A stretch of DNA of 64,000 nucleotides from an uncultured Maribacter sp. (GCF_947496775.1 NZ_CANMDU010000002.1:124001-188000); one strand, 5' to 3'. Positions 8,666 to 19,233 are shown, counted from the stretch's first letter. Notes: a model not told the origin generated them from the letters alone. Program-made: numbers and translations.

Positions 8666-11062
8666 TTAAAATTTGAAATTATAAGTGATTGCAGGGACTA
8701 TGCCAAAAATAGAAGTTCTTACCGCTTCATTTGTACCTGTTTCTGAATTACGGCTAAAGTTAATAGAAGTGGCATTTCTTCTATTGTAGAGGTTGTAGAT
8801 ACTGAAGACCCATTCTGTTTTCATTTTTTTATTTATTCTTTGGGGTTTTAGGGTGGCAGATAAATCTATTCTGTGGTAATTTGGGAGGCGCTCTTTATTT
8901 CTTAGCCCATAATATGGTACGGTAAGCCCTTGAAATTCAAATTGACCTATAGGATAATTGGTGGGCTGCCCAGTTTGGAAAACCATGTTGGTGTTAAAAC
9001 TCCATTTCTTATTCCAATCGTAACTAGCATATAAGGATATATCGTGTGTTTTGTCATAAGGGGTATTGTACCATTCTCCAAAATTTATTCCAGTTTCTAA
9101 ACTTGGTAGTTCCGTATTACTAATGGGTTTTCGGGCGGGTGTCCTTTGTTCGGATTTTGACAACGTATATGCTAACCAACCAGTAAGTTTGCCTTCATTT
9201 TTTCTAAACAAAAATTCCGCGCCGTAAGACCTCGCTTCTCCATTTAGTATTACTCGTTCAATAGCATTGTTTGCTATTAAATTTGCACCGTCAATATAAT
9301 CGATTCTATTTTTGGTTTTCTTGTAAAATACTTCAGATTCCAATGAATATTTTTGTTCTTTAATATTTTTAAAGTAACCAATGGCAAATTGGTCCAGTAA
9401 TTGTGGTTTAATGTAAGGACCACTTGGGGTCCATACATCCAAAGGAGTGGGGGAGCTGGTATTGGATAGTAAATGTAGATACTGAGAAAGGCGGGTATAA
9501 CTCGCTTTAATAGAGCTACTGTTTTTAAAACTATATGCCAAACCTATTCTTGGTTCTAAATTTGTAAAATCTGCTATGGAGCCTTTTCTTCCAGGATTTG
9601 TAGTTTCAATAGGAGTGGCTTCTTGATATATTAATAGGGTAGGGTTAAATGATACAGGTTGTTCGTTGAGATACGTATTTAACTCATTCTGTCCTAGTCT
9701 ATTAAAAATACTAAGTCGTACACCGTATTGTAGACTTAAACTTTTGGTAATATTATGTTCTATATCTATGTAGGCGGCAAATTCATTGGCGTACTTTTGA
9801 GTCAATTGCTCTTCAATAATTCCGGATTCAGCATTACTGGGCTCAATTTTTCCAGGATTAAATTGATAATAAATATTGTTGATACCATAATTAACTTGTA
9901 AGTTATCATTTAGATAGTGTTTTAAGTCGTATTTGATATTAAAATTTTGAATTCCAGAGTTCCAGTTAAAACCAACAAAATCTAATTTAAGGCCGTAATA
10001 GTAGTCAGAATATATTAAGGATAGGTTAGAGAATAACTTATCGGAGAATAAATGATTCCATCTAAAGTTTCCAACAGAATTCCCGTAGGTATTTACGAAA
10101 CTCTCGCTAATGCCAAAAACATCTCTTCCAAAATAACCAGAGAGGTATAGGTTGTTTCTTTCGTTAATTTTGTAGTTAAGTTTCGTATTTAAATCATAAA
10201 AATAAGCAGTATTATCAAGATCAAATAATGGAAGAAAAAGATGAGCATAAGAGCCTCTACCTCCAATCAAAAATGCCGCTTTATCCTTTATAATAGGGCC
10301 TTCTACTAAAAGCCTACTAGCCACAAGCCCAAGTCCTCCATTTACTTTAACTTCTTTGCTATTCCCTTCTTTTTGAAAAATATCTAGAACAGAAGAAACT
10401 CTGCCTCCATAACGTGCAGGAATACCCCCTTTGTAAAGTTTAATATCTTTAATGGCATCTGGATTAAAAACGGAGAAAAAACCGAAAAGGTGCGAAGAAT
10501 TAAAAATTGTAGCTTCGTCTAATAAAATCAAATTTTGATCTACAGAACCACCTCTTACGTTAAAGCCAGAGGCGCCTTCTCCGGCATTGGTAACACCCGG
10601 TAGAAGTAAAATAGATTTAATGATATCCGCTTCTCCCAGAATAACTGGTATTTTTTTTATAGTCTCCACTTTTAATGTATTTACACTCATTTGTGGTTTG
10701 CGAATATTAAGTTTTTCTTTATTTTCTGTAACAATAACTTCCTGTAATTGTTCAGCAGCTTCTATTAATTGAAAATTTATTTTTTGATTCTTATTAAGAA
10801 TTATATTCTTCTTTATTTCTTTAAAGCCTAAATAGCTAACTTCAAGCTTATAAGAACCTTTGGGTAGTGTAATAGAATAGAAGCCATATTCGTTTGTTGT
10901 AGCTCCAGTTTTAAGTTCGGGAATAGCAATGGTAACTCCAATTAAAGTTTCATTGCTGTTTGCTTGAGTTATGGTTCCGCTTAAAGTATATTTTTGCTGG
11001 CCAATAGATGGTATAGAGTAGAGAAGAAGTAGTAAGAGTGTAACTCGAGCAAAAAGTTTCAT
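8666..11062 (-). CDS. TonB-dependent receptor with carboxypeptidase-regulatory-like domain
   Basis: A 798-residue outer-membrane receptor. After a signal peptide (residues 1-21) comes a CarboxypepD_reg-like domain at about 23-110 (YTLSGTITQANSNETLIGVTI, VSYLGFKEIKKNI). A plug follows at about 115-230 (GEADIIKSILLLPGVTNAGEGASGFNVRGG, IKLYKGGIPARYGGRVSSVLDI), then a beta-barrel ending in F (ITYNFKF). This layout is typical of TonB-dependent transporters paired with DUF4249 lipoproteins, and the DUF4249 gene starts 4 bases downstream. The substrate is unknown; nothing here marks it as siderophore- or glycan-specific. Confidence 0.94.
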   Translation of the reverse strand: MKLFARVTLLLLLLYSIPSIGQQKYTLSGTITQANSNETLIGVTIAIPELKTGATTNEYGFYSITLPKGSYKLEVSYLGFKEIKKNIILNKNQKINFQLIEAAEQLQEVIVTENKEKLNIRKPQMSVNTLKVETIKKIPVILGEADIIKSILLLPGVTNAGEGASGFNVRGGSVDQNLILLDEATIFNSSHLFGFFSVFNPDAIKDIKLYKGGIPARYGGRVSSVLDIFQKEGNSKEVKVNGGLGLVASRLLVEGPIIKDKAAFLIGGRGSYAHLFLPLFDLDNTAYFYDLNTKLNYKINERNNLYLSGYFGRDVFGISESFVNTYGNSVGNFRWNHLFSDKLFSNLSLIYSDYYYGLKLDFVGFNWNSGIQNFNIKYDLKHYLNDNLQVNYGINNIYYQFNPGKIEPSNAESGIIEEQLTQKYANEFAAYIDIEHNITKSLSLQYGVRLSIFNRLGQNELNTYLNEQPVSFNPTLLIYQEATPIETTNPGRKGSIADFTNLEPRIGLAYSFKNSSSIKASYTRLSQYLHLLSNTSSPTPLDVWTPSGPYIKPQLLDQFAIGYFKNIKEQKYSLESEVFYKKTKNRIDYIDGANLIANNAIERVILNGEARSYGAEFLFRKNEGKLTGWLAYTLSKSEQRTPARKPISNTELPSLETGINFGEWYNTPYDKTHDISLYASYDWNKKWSFNTNMVFQTGQPTNYPIGQFEFQGLTVPYYGLRNKERLPNYHRIDLSATLKPQRINKKMKTEWVFSIYNLYNRRNATSINFSRNSETGTNEAVRTSIFGIVPAITYNFKF

Positions 11063-11132
11063 TAAAATATATTTTTATAAAAATAGTCAGGAAATAGATG
11101 AAAATCTTACGCTTAACAATTATTTAGCAAAG

Positions 11133-11167
11133 AAAAAGCCCTTGTTTAATATAACCAAGGGCTTTTT
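11133..11167 (-). terminator. Terminator after icd
   Basis: AAAAAGCCCTTG (11133-11144) and CAAGGGCTTTTT (11156-11167) pair over 12 bases around an 11-base loop. On the minus strand it follows the icd stop (11189) and ends in a U tract. A tract on both sides could also make it act on plus-strand transcripts. Confidence 0.85.
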
Positions 11168-11188
11168 TCGTAATTAGATATTATGTAA

Positions 11189-13420
<2,232 letters not shown>

Positions 13421-13439
13421 TCATTTTATTTAAGCGCAG

Positions 13440-13447
13440 CAAATATA
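13440..13447 (-). promoter_or_regulatory. -7 promoter element for icd
   Basis: On the minus strand TATATTTG matches TAnnTTTG, 31 bases before the icd ATG. It lies downstream of the orphan terminator at 13519-13556, so icd appears to have its own promoter independent of whatever is transcribed from the gap. Confidence 0.5.
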
Positions 13448-13514
13448 CAATATAAAACGATTTAGTAAATGTGGTAACTGTGCTAAACTCTTGGATTTTT
13501 GTGAAATTTATAAA

Positions 13515-13990
13515 TAACAAAAGCCATATCCTATACAAGTACAGGATATGGCTTTTTAGAAATAGTTTTCAAACATGTTTTTCTATATTTACAATAGAAA
13601 GGCAACCATTGATTGCATTTGTATAACTATTTCAACGTTTAAAATAATAAGTTCTTCACTATTGAAGCAAGCAACTTAATTATTTCTTCTTATTGTAGTA
13701 ATACGTTTATTTTGAATATCCACTAAAAAGCGTACTTTCAAATTAATACATATTCATATTACCATAACCAAAGCGACAGCCTTGGAGGAATACTCATCTT
13801 TGTTGATGTTTACTTGTTTTTACGCAAGAAACTCATTTTAAGATTATACAATAATATAAAGAACGTAAACTTTACAATGATTTAATTTGATGGTTCTCAA
13901 GGCTTCCCGAGACATATCTCCTTTAAAATCATACTTAAAGATAATAAAAATATTTTAAAGTTATATTTTTGTATCTTATTAGTAATCAAC
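13515..13990 (-). ncRNA. Candidate structured non-coding RNA in the icd-rplS gap
   Basis: The 670-base gap 13409-14081 has no convincing protein gene but many stems. Read on the minus strand, these are ATGATTT-type pairing of 13877-13883 with 13926-13932 (plus CTTT/AAAG outside), a 7-pair hairpin at 13895-13912, a 7-pair hairpin at 13768-13785, a perfect 9-pair stem of 13559-13567 with 13625-13633 enclosing hairpins 13580-13600 and 13602-13616, and the terminator 13519-13556. In the two 7-pair hairpins the three non-Watson-Crick positions are G-U in minus-strand RNA but A-C in plus-strand RNA, which favours minus-strand transcription. It does not resemble RNase P RNA, tmRNA or SRP RNA signatures. 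The 5' end and a promoter are uncertain. Confidence 0.5.
13519..13556 (-). terminator. Orphan terminator upstream of icd
   Basis: AAAAGCCATATCCT (13519-13532) and AGGATATGGCTTTT (13543-13556) form a perfect 14-pair stem with a 10-base loop and T tracts on both sides. No protein gene ends here: icd begins at 13408 in the same direction and no plus-strand gene precedes it. It is therefore best read as the 3' end of a minus-strand RNA made from the 13.56-13.99 kb gap. Confidence 0.85.
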
Positions 13991-14028
13991 AGTTTGTTAA
14001 CTTATTTTGTTCACAATTGTTTATAACA

Positions 14029-14062
14029 AAAAAAGCACTACTAATATTAGTAGTGCTTTTTT
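14029..14062 (-). terminator. Terminator after rplS (perfect palindrome)
   Basis: A 34-base perfect palindrome with core AGCACTACTAAT/ATTAGTAGTGCT flanked by six A and six T. It lies 19 bases beyond the rplS stop and separates rplS from the candidate RNA gene. It could work in both directions. Confidence 0.88.
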
Positions 14063-14081
14063 ATGATTCTAATTAGTAAGT

Positions 14082-14432
14082 TTACTTACGAATTTCTTTA
14101 ATTCTAGCTTTCTTACCAGTTAATTCTCTAAAGTAGAATATTCTAGCTCTACGCACTTTTCCTCGTTTATTAACTTCTACTTTTTGTAAAGCAGGTAAGT
14201 TAATAGGGAAAATACGCTCTACACCAACAGTACCAGACATTTTACGAATAGTAAATGTTTCTGTTGCTCCAGAACCTCTTCTTTGAATAACAACTCCTTT
14301 AAAGAACTGTGTACGTGTTTTTTCACCTTCTTTTATCTCATAGTATACTGTAATAGTATCTCCAGCAGAGAATTCAGGGAAATCTTTTTTAGGAACGAAT
14401 TCGTTTTCTACAAACTTAATAAGTGATTCCAT
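14082..14432 (-). CDS. rplS: 50S ribosomal protein L19
   Basis: A component of the large ribosomal subunit at the interface with the 30S subunit. At 116 residues it is normal length, with the typical L19 pattern: FPEFSAGDTITVYYEIKEGEKTRTQFFKGVVIQRRGSGATETFTIRKMSGTVGVERIFPINLP and the basic C-terminal part (KRGKVRRARIFYFRELTGKKARIKE). It is transcribed from its own promoter (-7 element at 14500-14507) and followed by a palindromic terminator. Here trmD lies upstream on the same strand rather than downstream, with 218 bases between them, so the classical rpsP-rimM-trmD-rplS operon is not kept intact. Confidence 0.98.
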   Translation of the reverse strand: MESLIKFVENEFVPKKDFPEFSAGDTITVYYEIKEGEKTRTQFFKGVVIQRRGSGATETFTIRKMSGTVGVERIFPINLPALQKVEVNKRGKVRRARIFYFRELTGKKARIKEIRK

Positions 14433-14499
14433 CTTTATTTTTTGATATTATATTTAAACAACATTCACGATTTTCGTCAGAGGTTATTTTAACAGTCTG

Positions 14500-14507
14500 C
14501 AAAAATA
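14500..14507 (-). promoter_or_regulatory. Promoter of rplS (-7 element, weak -33)
   Basis: Minus strand TATTTTTG is a perfect TAnnTTTG -7 element. Nineteen bases upstream lies CTTG (14527-14530 on the complementary strand), a 3-of-4 match to the TTTG -33 element. The leader to the rplS ATG is about 65 bases; the rest of the 14433-14650 gap shows nothing recognisable. Confidence 0.55.
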
Positions 14508-14650
14508 CAGTATTTATTAAAAGTAACAAGAAATTTTAGTTGTTATTTTGGTTTTGCTGGAATTGTTTTATTTGATAAAGAATTTTTAAAAGTATGGAGC
14601 TTACTTTAAAAATTAAAAAAACAATCTCTAATTAATGTTTTGTGATCTGT

Positions 14651-15325
14651 TTATTTTAACAAATCAGGCCTTAGTTTTTCCGTTCTTTCTAATGCTTTGT
14701 TTTCTCTCCATTCTTCTATTTTAGGAAAATTACCGCTTAGGAGTATCTCAGGAACTTTGTGTCCTTTATATTCTGCAGGTCTTGTGTATATAGGAGGGGC
14801 TAAGAGGTTGTCTTGAAAAGTATCGGTTAGTGCAGAGGTTTCGTTACTTAAAACACCTGGAATTAATCTTATTACCGCATCGCATAAAATTGCAGCTCCA
14901 AGTTCTCCTCCCGATAATACATAATCTCCTACGGATATTTCTTTAGTTATAAAAAGGTCTCTTACACGTTGATCTACACCTTTGTAATGGCCGCATAGTA
15001 TAATAATATTTCCTGTAAGAGAAAGTCTGTTTGCTAGTTTTTGGTTTAAGGTTTCGCCATCTGGTGTCATATAAATAACCTCGTCATAATCTCTTTCTTT
15101 TTTGAGTTTAGATATGCACTTATCTATAGGTTCAATCATTAAAACCATTCCAGCTCCACCGCCAAATTGGTAGTCATCTACTTGGTTGTAACTTTTGTCT
15201 GTATAATCTCTTATATTGTGAAAATGTACCTCTACGAGTTCTTTTTCAATAGCCCTCTTTAATATAGAGGCCTCAAAAGGACTTTTTAAAAGTTCAGGAA
15301 GTACCGTTATAATGTCTATACGCAT
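14651..15325 (-). CDS. trmD: tRNA (guanine(37)-N1)-methyltransferase
   Basis: Transfers a methyl group from SAM to N1 of G37 in tRNAs with G at position 36, preventing +1 frameshifting. This is the 224-residue SPOUT enzyme with its trefoil-knot motifs: [12 protein letters not shown], the SAM-loop [13 protein letters not shown], and the N-terminal [38 protein letters not shown] is also typical. Length is near the usual 225-250. The neighbouring membrane-protein gene upstream has its own terminator, so trmD is probably transcribed separately. Confidence 0.97.
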   Translation of the reverse strand: MRIDIITVLPELLKSPFEASILKRAIEKELVEVHFHNIRDYTDKSYNQVDDYQFGGGAGMVLMIEPIDKCISKLKKERDYDEVIYMTPDGETLNQKLANRLSLTGNIIILCGHYKGVDQRVRDLFITKEISVGDYVLSGGELGAAILCDAVIRLIPGVLSNETSALTDTFQDNLLAPPIYTRPAEYKGHKVPEILLSGNFPKIEEWRENKALERTEKLRPDLLK

Positions 15326-15356
15326 AAAAAACGCTTGTTAAAGAAGTTTTATAAAA

Positions 15357-15378
15357 AAAAGCTCCATTAGGAGCTTTT
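15357..15378 (-). terminator. Terminator between the coiled-coil membrane protein gene and trmD
   Basis: AAAAGCTCC (15357-15365), loop ATTA, GGAGCTTTT (15370-15378), with a long A run on the left giving U residues after the stem on the minus strand. It begins 4 bases after the stop of the gene at 15382. Confidence 0.85.
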
Positions 15379-15381
15379 AGA

Positions 15382-16005
15382 TTATTTAGACTTTTTATAT
15401 TTATTAATTTCGTCTTGTAGCTGCCTACTTATTTTTTGTTCTCTTTCTAAAGCTCTTCTTCTATGGTCTTCATATTCCGTTTCCACTTCAGATAAAGCCG
15501 TTTTAGCTTCTTGTGTTAAAACATTACTTCTTCTGAATTTGTAAATAAACCCAATTAATAAAAGTAAAAGACAAGCTATAATAGTCCAAAGAATAACATT
15601 ATAGGTTCCTTTAGAAACTAAAATGCCTAAAAAAGACATGCTGTCTTTTTCTTCGGTTACAGCAGATAAATTGTTACTTGTTTCTGCTAATTTTTTTTCT
15701 AAAGATGCTATTGTAGTCTCGTGCCCTTTTATAGTTGCTTTAAGTCCATCTTCCTTTTTGCTATAAACGTTTAGCGAATCTAGCACATTTTGTTTTAGCT
15801 TGTCTAAGGAAATAACTCTTACAACTTCGTATTTTTTTCCATCAGCCCTGTAATTTCCAGATTTTTTGTATATAAATTCAAACTGGCTATTGATGTTTCC
15901 TTTGTCTAGAGATAACTCTTGTTGTTCTTTTTTCTCTTCTTGCCCAAATTGTAGGTTAATTGTGAACAAGGTGATTACTGTACATAGTATTCTTAAACCT
16001 TTCAT
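15382..16005 (-). CDS. Exported coiled-coil membrane protein of unknown function
   Basis: A 207-residue protein with a signal peptide (about 1-21, LCTVITLFTINLQFGQ), then ELSLDKGNINSQFEFIYKKSGNYR and a YEVVRVISLDKLKQNVLDSLN segment. A coiled coil follows at about 88-123 (LKATIKGHETTIASLEKKLAETSNNLSAVTEEKD), a transmembrane helix at about 136-156 (NVILWTIIACLLLLLIGFIYKF), and a charged cytoplasmic helix (EAKTALSEVETEYEDHRRRALEREQKISRQ). Relatives beside trmD are, to my knowledge, often labelled tRNA (guanine-N1)-methyltransferase, but nothing in this sequence supports such activity. A membrane-anchored scaffold or sensor is possible. Confidence 0.75.
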   Translation of the reverse strand: MKGLRILCTVITLFTINLQFGQEEKKEQQELSLDKGNINSQFEFIYKKSGNYRADGKKYEVVRVISLDKLKQNVLDSLNVYSKKEDGLKATIKGHETTIASLEKKLAETSNNLSAVTEEKDSMSFLGILVSKGTYNVILWTIIACLLLLLIGFIYKFRRSNVLTQEAKTALSEVETEYEDHRRRALEREQKISRQLQDEINKYKKSK

Positions 16006-16090
16006 TTGTTAATGGTTTGTAAATTAATTAAATAGTGATTTAGAGGGGGACTAAAATACTTCATTAATGTCAATAAAGAAAAAAAAAAGA

Positions 16091-16140
16091 AAAAAGGTTT
16101 TGTTTTAAGTAGAATCGTGCCAAAACAAAACCCTTTTTTT
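16091..16140 (-). terminator. Terminator after gap
   Basis: GGTTTTGTTTT (16096-16106) pairs perfectly with AAAACAAAACC (16122-16132). A tracts lie to the left and seven T to the right, so it can stop transcription on either strand. It follows the gap stop by about 11 bases on the minus strand. Confidence 0.83.
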
Positions 16141-16150
16141 AATCTATTTT

Positions 16151-17599
16151 CTAGTAGTAAGTATACCTTCTTACCTTAGATATATATTTTGCCAGGCGTA
16201 TAACTTGGTGAGAATAACCATACTCATTATCATACCATATATATAGAATTATATTCTTTCCGGATTTTTCCACTATCGTGGCTTTGCTATCATAAATAGA
16301 TGGAGCAGATGTTCCTATAATATCTGAAGAAACCATTTCTTTGCTTACAGAGTATTTTATTTGTTCCACTAAATCTCCTTCCAGAGCATATTTTTTTAGA
16401 ATAGTATTGATACCATTTATGGATGTTTTGTTGTTTATTTCTAAATTTAATATTGCTAAAGAGCCATTAGGAACAGGAACCCTTATAGCATTGGAGGTTA
16501 ATTTGTTTTCTAGTGCGGGTAAAGCTTTGGCAACAGCCTCGCCAGCACCCGTTTCGGTGATTACCATATTTAAAGCGGCAGCTCTTCCTCTTCTATATTT
16601 ACCATGCATATTGTCTACTAAGTTTTGGTCATTAGTGTAGGCATGTATGGTTTCTAAATGTCCTTTTTTTATTCCTAAAGAATCATCAATTACTTTTAAG
16701 ATTGGAGTAATAGCATTAGTGGTGCAGGAAGCAGCAGAAAATATCTTAGTAGTATCTGGATTGTATTCTTTATGATTTACACCATGAACAATATTAGGAA
16801 TTTCTTTCCCGGGAGCGGTTAAAAGTACTCTCGAAGCTCCTTTTGATTTTAAATGTCTGCTCAGTTCCTTTTTATTTCTATATGCTCCAGTATTATCAAT
16901 AATTAAGGCATCTTTGATGCCATAAGTGGTATAATTAATATCTTCTGGTTGGGCTGCATTAATAAGGTGTACCGTTGTGCCGTTAATAATAAGTGCATTA
17001 TTTTTTACATCTATATCTACAGTTCCGCTAAATTTTCCATGAACAGAATCTGTTCTTAATAGATTGGCTCTTTTTTCTAATATTTCTTCATTCGTTGCGC
17101 CACGAGTAACGATTGCTCTTAATCGCATTTGGTTTCCTTTACCTGTTTTGGCCATGAGCTCTCTGGCAAGAAGTCTTCCAATTCTACCAAAGCCATATAA
17201 AACTACATCTTTAGGTTTTATTTCATCGGAGTTGTTAGCTCCTTTAAGTTTATTGATTACAAAGGATTTTACATTGATAGCGTCGTTGTCATCGGAATGG
17301 TACTCATAAGTAAGCTTACCAATATCTAATTTTGAAGGAGGTAGTTTTAGATCGTTAATTGCTCGTAATATCTCAACAGAATCGAAAATAGATATTGGTT
17401 TTTGAACAAATTCACCTGCATATTCATGTAAGTTAATAATGTCGCTTACATTTTTATCAATTACTTGGTTTTTGAATAAGACTATTTCTATAGATTTGTC
17501 ATACCATAAATCGCTTGTTAGCTTAATGAATTCGGTAGTTGCTTTCCTTCTGTCTGCTTGGAAAGCAAGCTCTTTTTCGTACATTTTATTTTTTGCCAT
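16151..17599 (-). CDS. gap: Glyceraldehyde-3-phosphate dehydrogenase, long form
   Basis: Oxidises glyceraldehyde-3-phosphate to 1,3-bisphosphoglycerate. The protein has 482 residues against about 335 for the classical enzyme; the extra ~130 residues are N-terminal (KELAFQADRRKATTEFIKLTSDLWYDKSIEIVLFKNQ). The core then begins with the NAD-binding KDVVLYGFGRIGRLLARELM. The catalytic Cys lies in SAASCTTNAI (about residue 292) and the catalytic His in ETIHAYTNDQ (about 317). Long forms with this extension are known in Bacteroidota, so it is not a fusion artefact. A perfect -7 promoter element precedes it. Confidence 0.95.
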   Translation of the reverse strand: MAKNKMYEKELAFQADRRKATTEFIKLTSDLWYDKSIEIVLFKNQVIDKNVSDIINLHEYAGEFVQKPISIFDSVEILRAINDLKLPPSKLDIGKLTYEYHSDDNDAINVKSFVINKLKGANNSDEIKPKDVVLYGFGRIGRLLARELMAKTGKGNQMRLRAIVTRGATNEEILEKRANLLRTDSVHGKFSGTVDIDVKNNALIINGTTVHLINAAQPEDINYTTYGIKDALIIDNTGAYRNKKELSRHLKSKGASRVLLTAPGKEIPNIVHGVNHKEYNPDTTKIFSAASCTTNAITPILKVIDDSLGIKKGHLETIHAYTNDQNLVDNMHGKYRRGRAAALNMVITETGAGEAVAKALPALENKLTSNAIRVPVPNGSLAILNLEINNKTSINGINTILKKYALEGDLVEQIKYSVSKEMVSSDIIGTSAPSIYDSKATIVEKSGKNIILYIWYDNEYGYSHQVIRLAKYISKVRRYTYY

Positions 17600-17627
17600 T
17601 CTGACTTTATAGTTAAAAATTGGTTTG

Positions 17628-17635
17628 CAAAAGTA
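17628..17635 (-). promoter_or_regulatory. -7 promoter element for gap
   Basis: Minus strand TACTTTTG matches TAnnTTTG exactly, 28 bases before the gap ATG at 17599. Confidence 0.55.
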
Positions 17636-17671
17636 CTTATTTCAAACGTTTTCGTAAAATAAATACTGCAT

Positions 17672-17701
17672 AAAAAACGCTCTATTAATAGAGCGTTTTT
17701 T
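17672..17701 (-). terminator. Terminator after the HtrA-type protease gene
   Basis: A 30-base perfect palindrome, AAAAAACGCTCTATT followed by its inverse complement, starting 20 bases after the protease stop. It is symmetric and separates the protease from gap. Confidence 0.88.
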
Positions 17702-17720
17702 TATTTAATTTATTATGTGT

Positions 17721-19115
17721 TTACTGAAAAATTAGTCTTTCTCTTTCTCCTTTGTTATTTAGCATAGTAATGCTTGTTTTTCCATATCTGGAAATTCGCC
17801 CAAACAATGTTTTTGCCTCTTGAATATTGTTTATTTTTTCACCGTCGACAGAAAGTAATATTTTCCCTTGAAGACCATACCCTCTATAGGTTTCAGGTAC
17901 TCCAATGATTTTTACTCCAGTTTCTGTTTCAAATTTATCCTTATCTTCTTCTGTTAAATTTTTAACTTCAATTCCCATTACAGGAACAAATAAAGTTTGT
18001 CTTTCCTTAAGTGTAACGGGTACTACAATGGTTTCGTCTGACCGAAATATGGTTAGTTCAACTTCATCTCCAGGTCGTTTAGCAGAAATATAACCTGTTA
18101 GGTCAGCAAATCTTCGAACCGTAATTTCGTCAATTTTTTTAATGATATCTCCAGATTGAATTTTTGCATCCTCAGCGCCTGATTCTGGTTCAACACCGCC
18201 AACGTACACACCTTCGATTTCATTTATCCCATTTTCAATTGCATAAGGAGAGTTAATAGGAGGGGTAGTGATTCCTATTATGCCTTTTAGAACATTGCCA
18301 TATTCCATAATATCTTCGACTACTTTTTTAGCAATATTACTTGGAACGGCAAAAGAATAGCCTACATAAGAGCCCGTTTGCGATGTAATAGCAGTGTTAA
18401 TTCCAACCAAATCGCCATTGGTGTTTACTAAGGCTCCTCCGCTATTTCCTGGGTTTACAGCAGCATCAGTTTGTATAAAGGATTGGTCTATTTGCCCAAG
18501 AGCTCTTGCTTTTGCGCTAACAATACCTGCTGTTACTGTAGAAGTAAGGTTAAACGGATTTCCAACGGCTAAAACCCATTCTCCAATTTTTATGTTATCA
18601 GAGTCTCCGAAAGCCAAGTACGGAAGCTGTTTTTTTGCATCAATCTTTAGTAAAGCTATATCAGAATTAGGGTCAGTACCAACTAATTCGGCATCGTAGG
18701 TTTTGTTATTGTTTAAAGTAACTTGTAGTTTATTTGCTTTGTCTATTACATGATTATTTGTAACAATATATCCGTCAGAAGAAATTATGACACCGGACCC
18801 TGTACCTACCTGAGGTTGGCTGCTAGATTTGGAGCCATAGAAAAACTCCATAATATTCGTAGGACCAGAGCTTAAGGTTACATTTTTCACATGTACTACT
18901 GCATTTACTGTAGTTTCTGCTGCAGTCGTAAAATCTAATTCATTTATTCCTGCTCCTTTAGGGGAAGTAGGAGTGTAGCTTGTTTTAAAAGTACTGGCTT
19001 CATTTTCTGGTGAAATAACAGTATAGTTTGTGTTTTCAAAAAAAAGCTTGTAGGCGCCTAAGGTAATTGCTCCAGCAACAACGGCTACAAATAGTAAACT
19101 GCTAATTTTTTTCAT
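17721..19115 (-). CDS. HtrA/Deg family serine endoprotease
   Basis: Periplasmic quality-control protease/chaperone, 464 residues. An N-terminal signal or anchor (about 5-25, SLLFVAVVAGAITLGAYKLF) is followed by the trypsin-like domain with the full triad: H122 (TNNHVID), D152 (NSDIALLKID) and S225 (NPGNSGGALV). Two PDZ domains follow at about 280-370 (GVYVGGVEPESGAEDAKIQSGDIIKKIDEI) and 375-460. This is the DegP/DegQ layout; the two cannot be separated from sequence alone. The gene is divergent from dapF and ends at a palindromic terminator. Confidence 0.95.
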   Translation of the reverse strand: MKKISSLLFVAVVAGAITLGAYKLFFENTNYTVISPENEASTFKTSYTPTSPKGAGINELDFTTAAETTVNAVVHVKNVTLSSGPTNIMEFFYGSKSSSQPQVGTGSGVIISSDGYIVTNNHVIDKANKLQVTLNNNKTYDAELVGTDPNSDIALLKIDAKKQLPYLAFGDSDNIKIGEWVLAVGNPFNLTSTVTAGIVSAKARALGQIDQSFIQTDAAVNPGNSGGALVNTNGDLVGINTAITSQTGSYVGYSFAVPSNIAKKVVEDIMEYGNVLKGIIGITTPPINSPYAIENGINEIEGVYVGGVEPESGAEDAKIQSGDIIKKIDEITVRRFADLTGYISAKRPGDEVELTIFRSDETIVVPVTLKERQTLFVPVMGIEVKNLTEEDKDKFETETGVKIIGVPETYRGYGLQGKILLSVDGEKINNIQEAKTLFGRISRYGKTSITMLNNKGERERLIFQ

Positions 19116-19217
19116 TTGTCTGTGTTTTTAAAATAGGTATGGTAAAATTAATAGATTTTGTTAGTATTGGATTGTCTTTAACGACTTTTTAACTGCTAAA
19201 AAAATCTTAATAAGTTC

Positions 19218-19225
19218 TATCTTTG
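19218..19225 (+). promoter_or_regulatory. -7 promoter element for dapF
   Basis: TATCTTTG, a perfect TAnnTTTG match 8 bases before the ATG at 19234. Initiation would fall only a few bases before that ATG, so either the mRNA is nearly leaderless or translation starts at the second ATG, 19243. Confidence 0.55.
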
Positions 19226-19233
19226 TAACTATT

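Noticed and set aside
13515-13990. tmRNA, RNase P RNA or SRP RNA in the icd-rplS gap
   Set aside because: No tag-peptide frame ending ALAA and no CCA-type 3' end, no GAGGAAAGUC-like P4 block, and no SRP domain IV motif were seen. The region is kept only as an unclassified RNA candidate.
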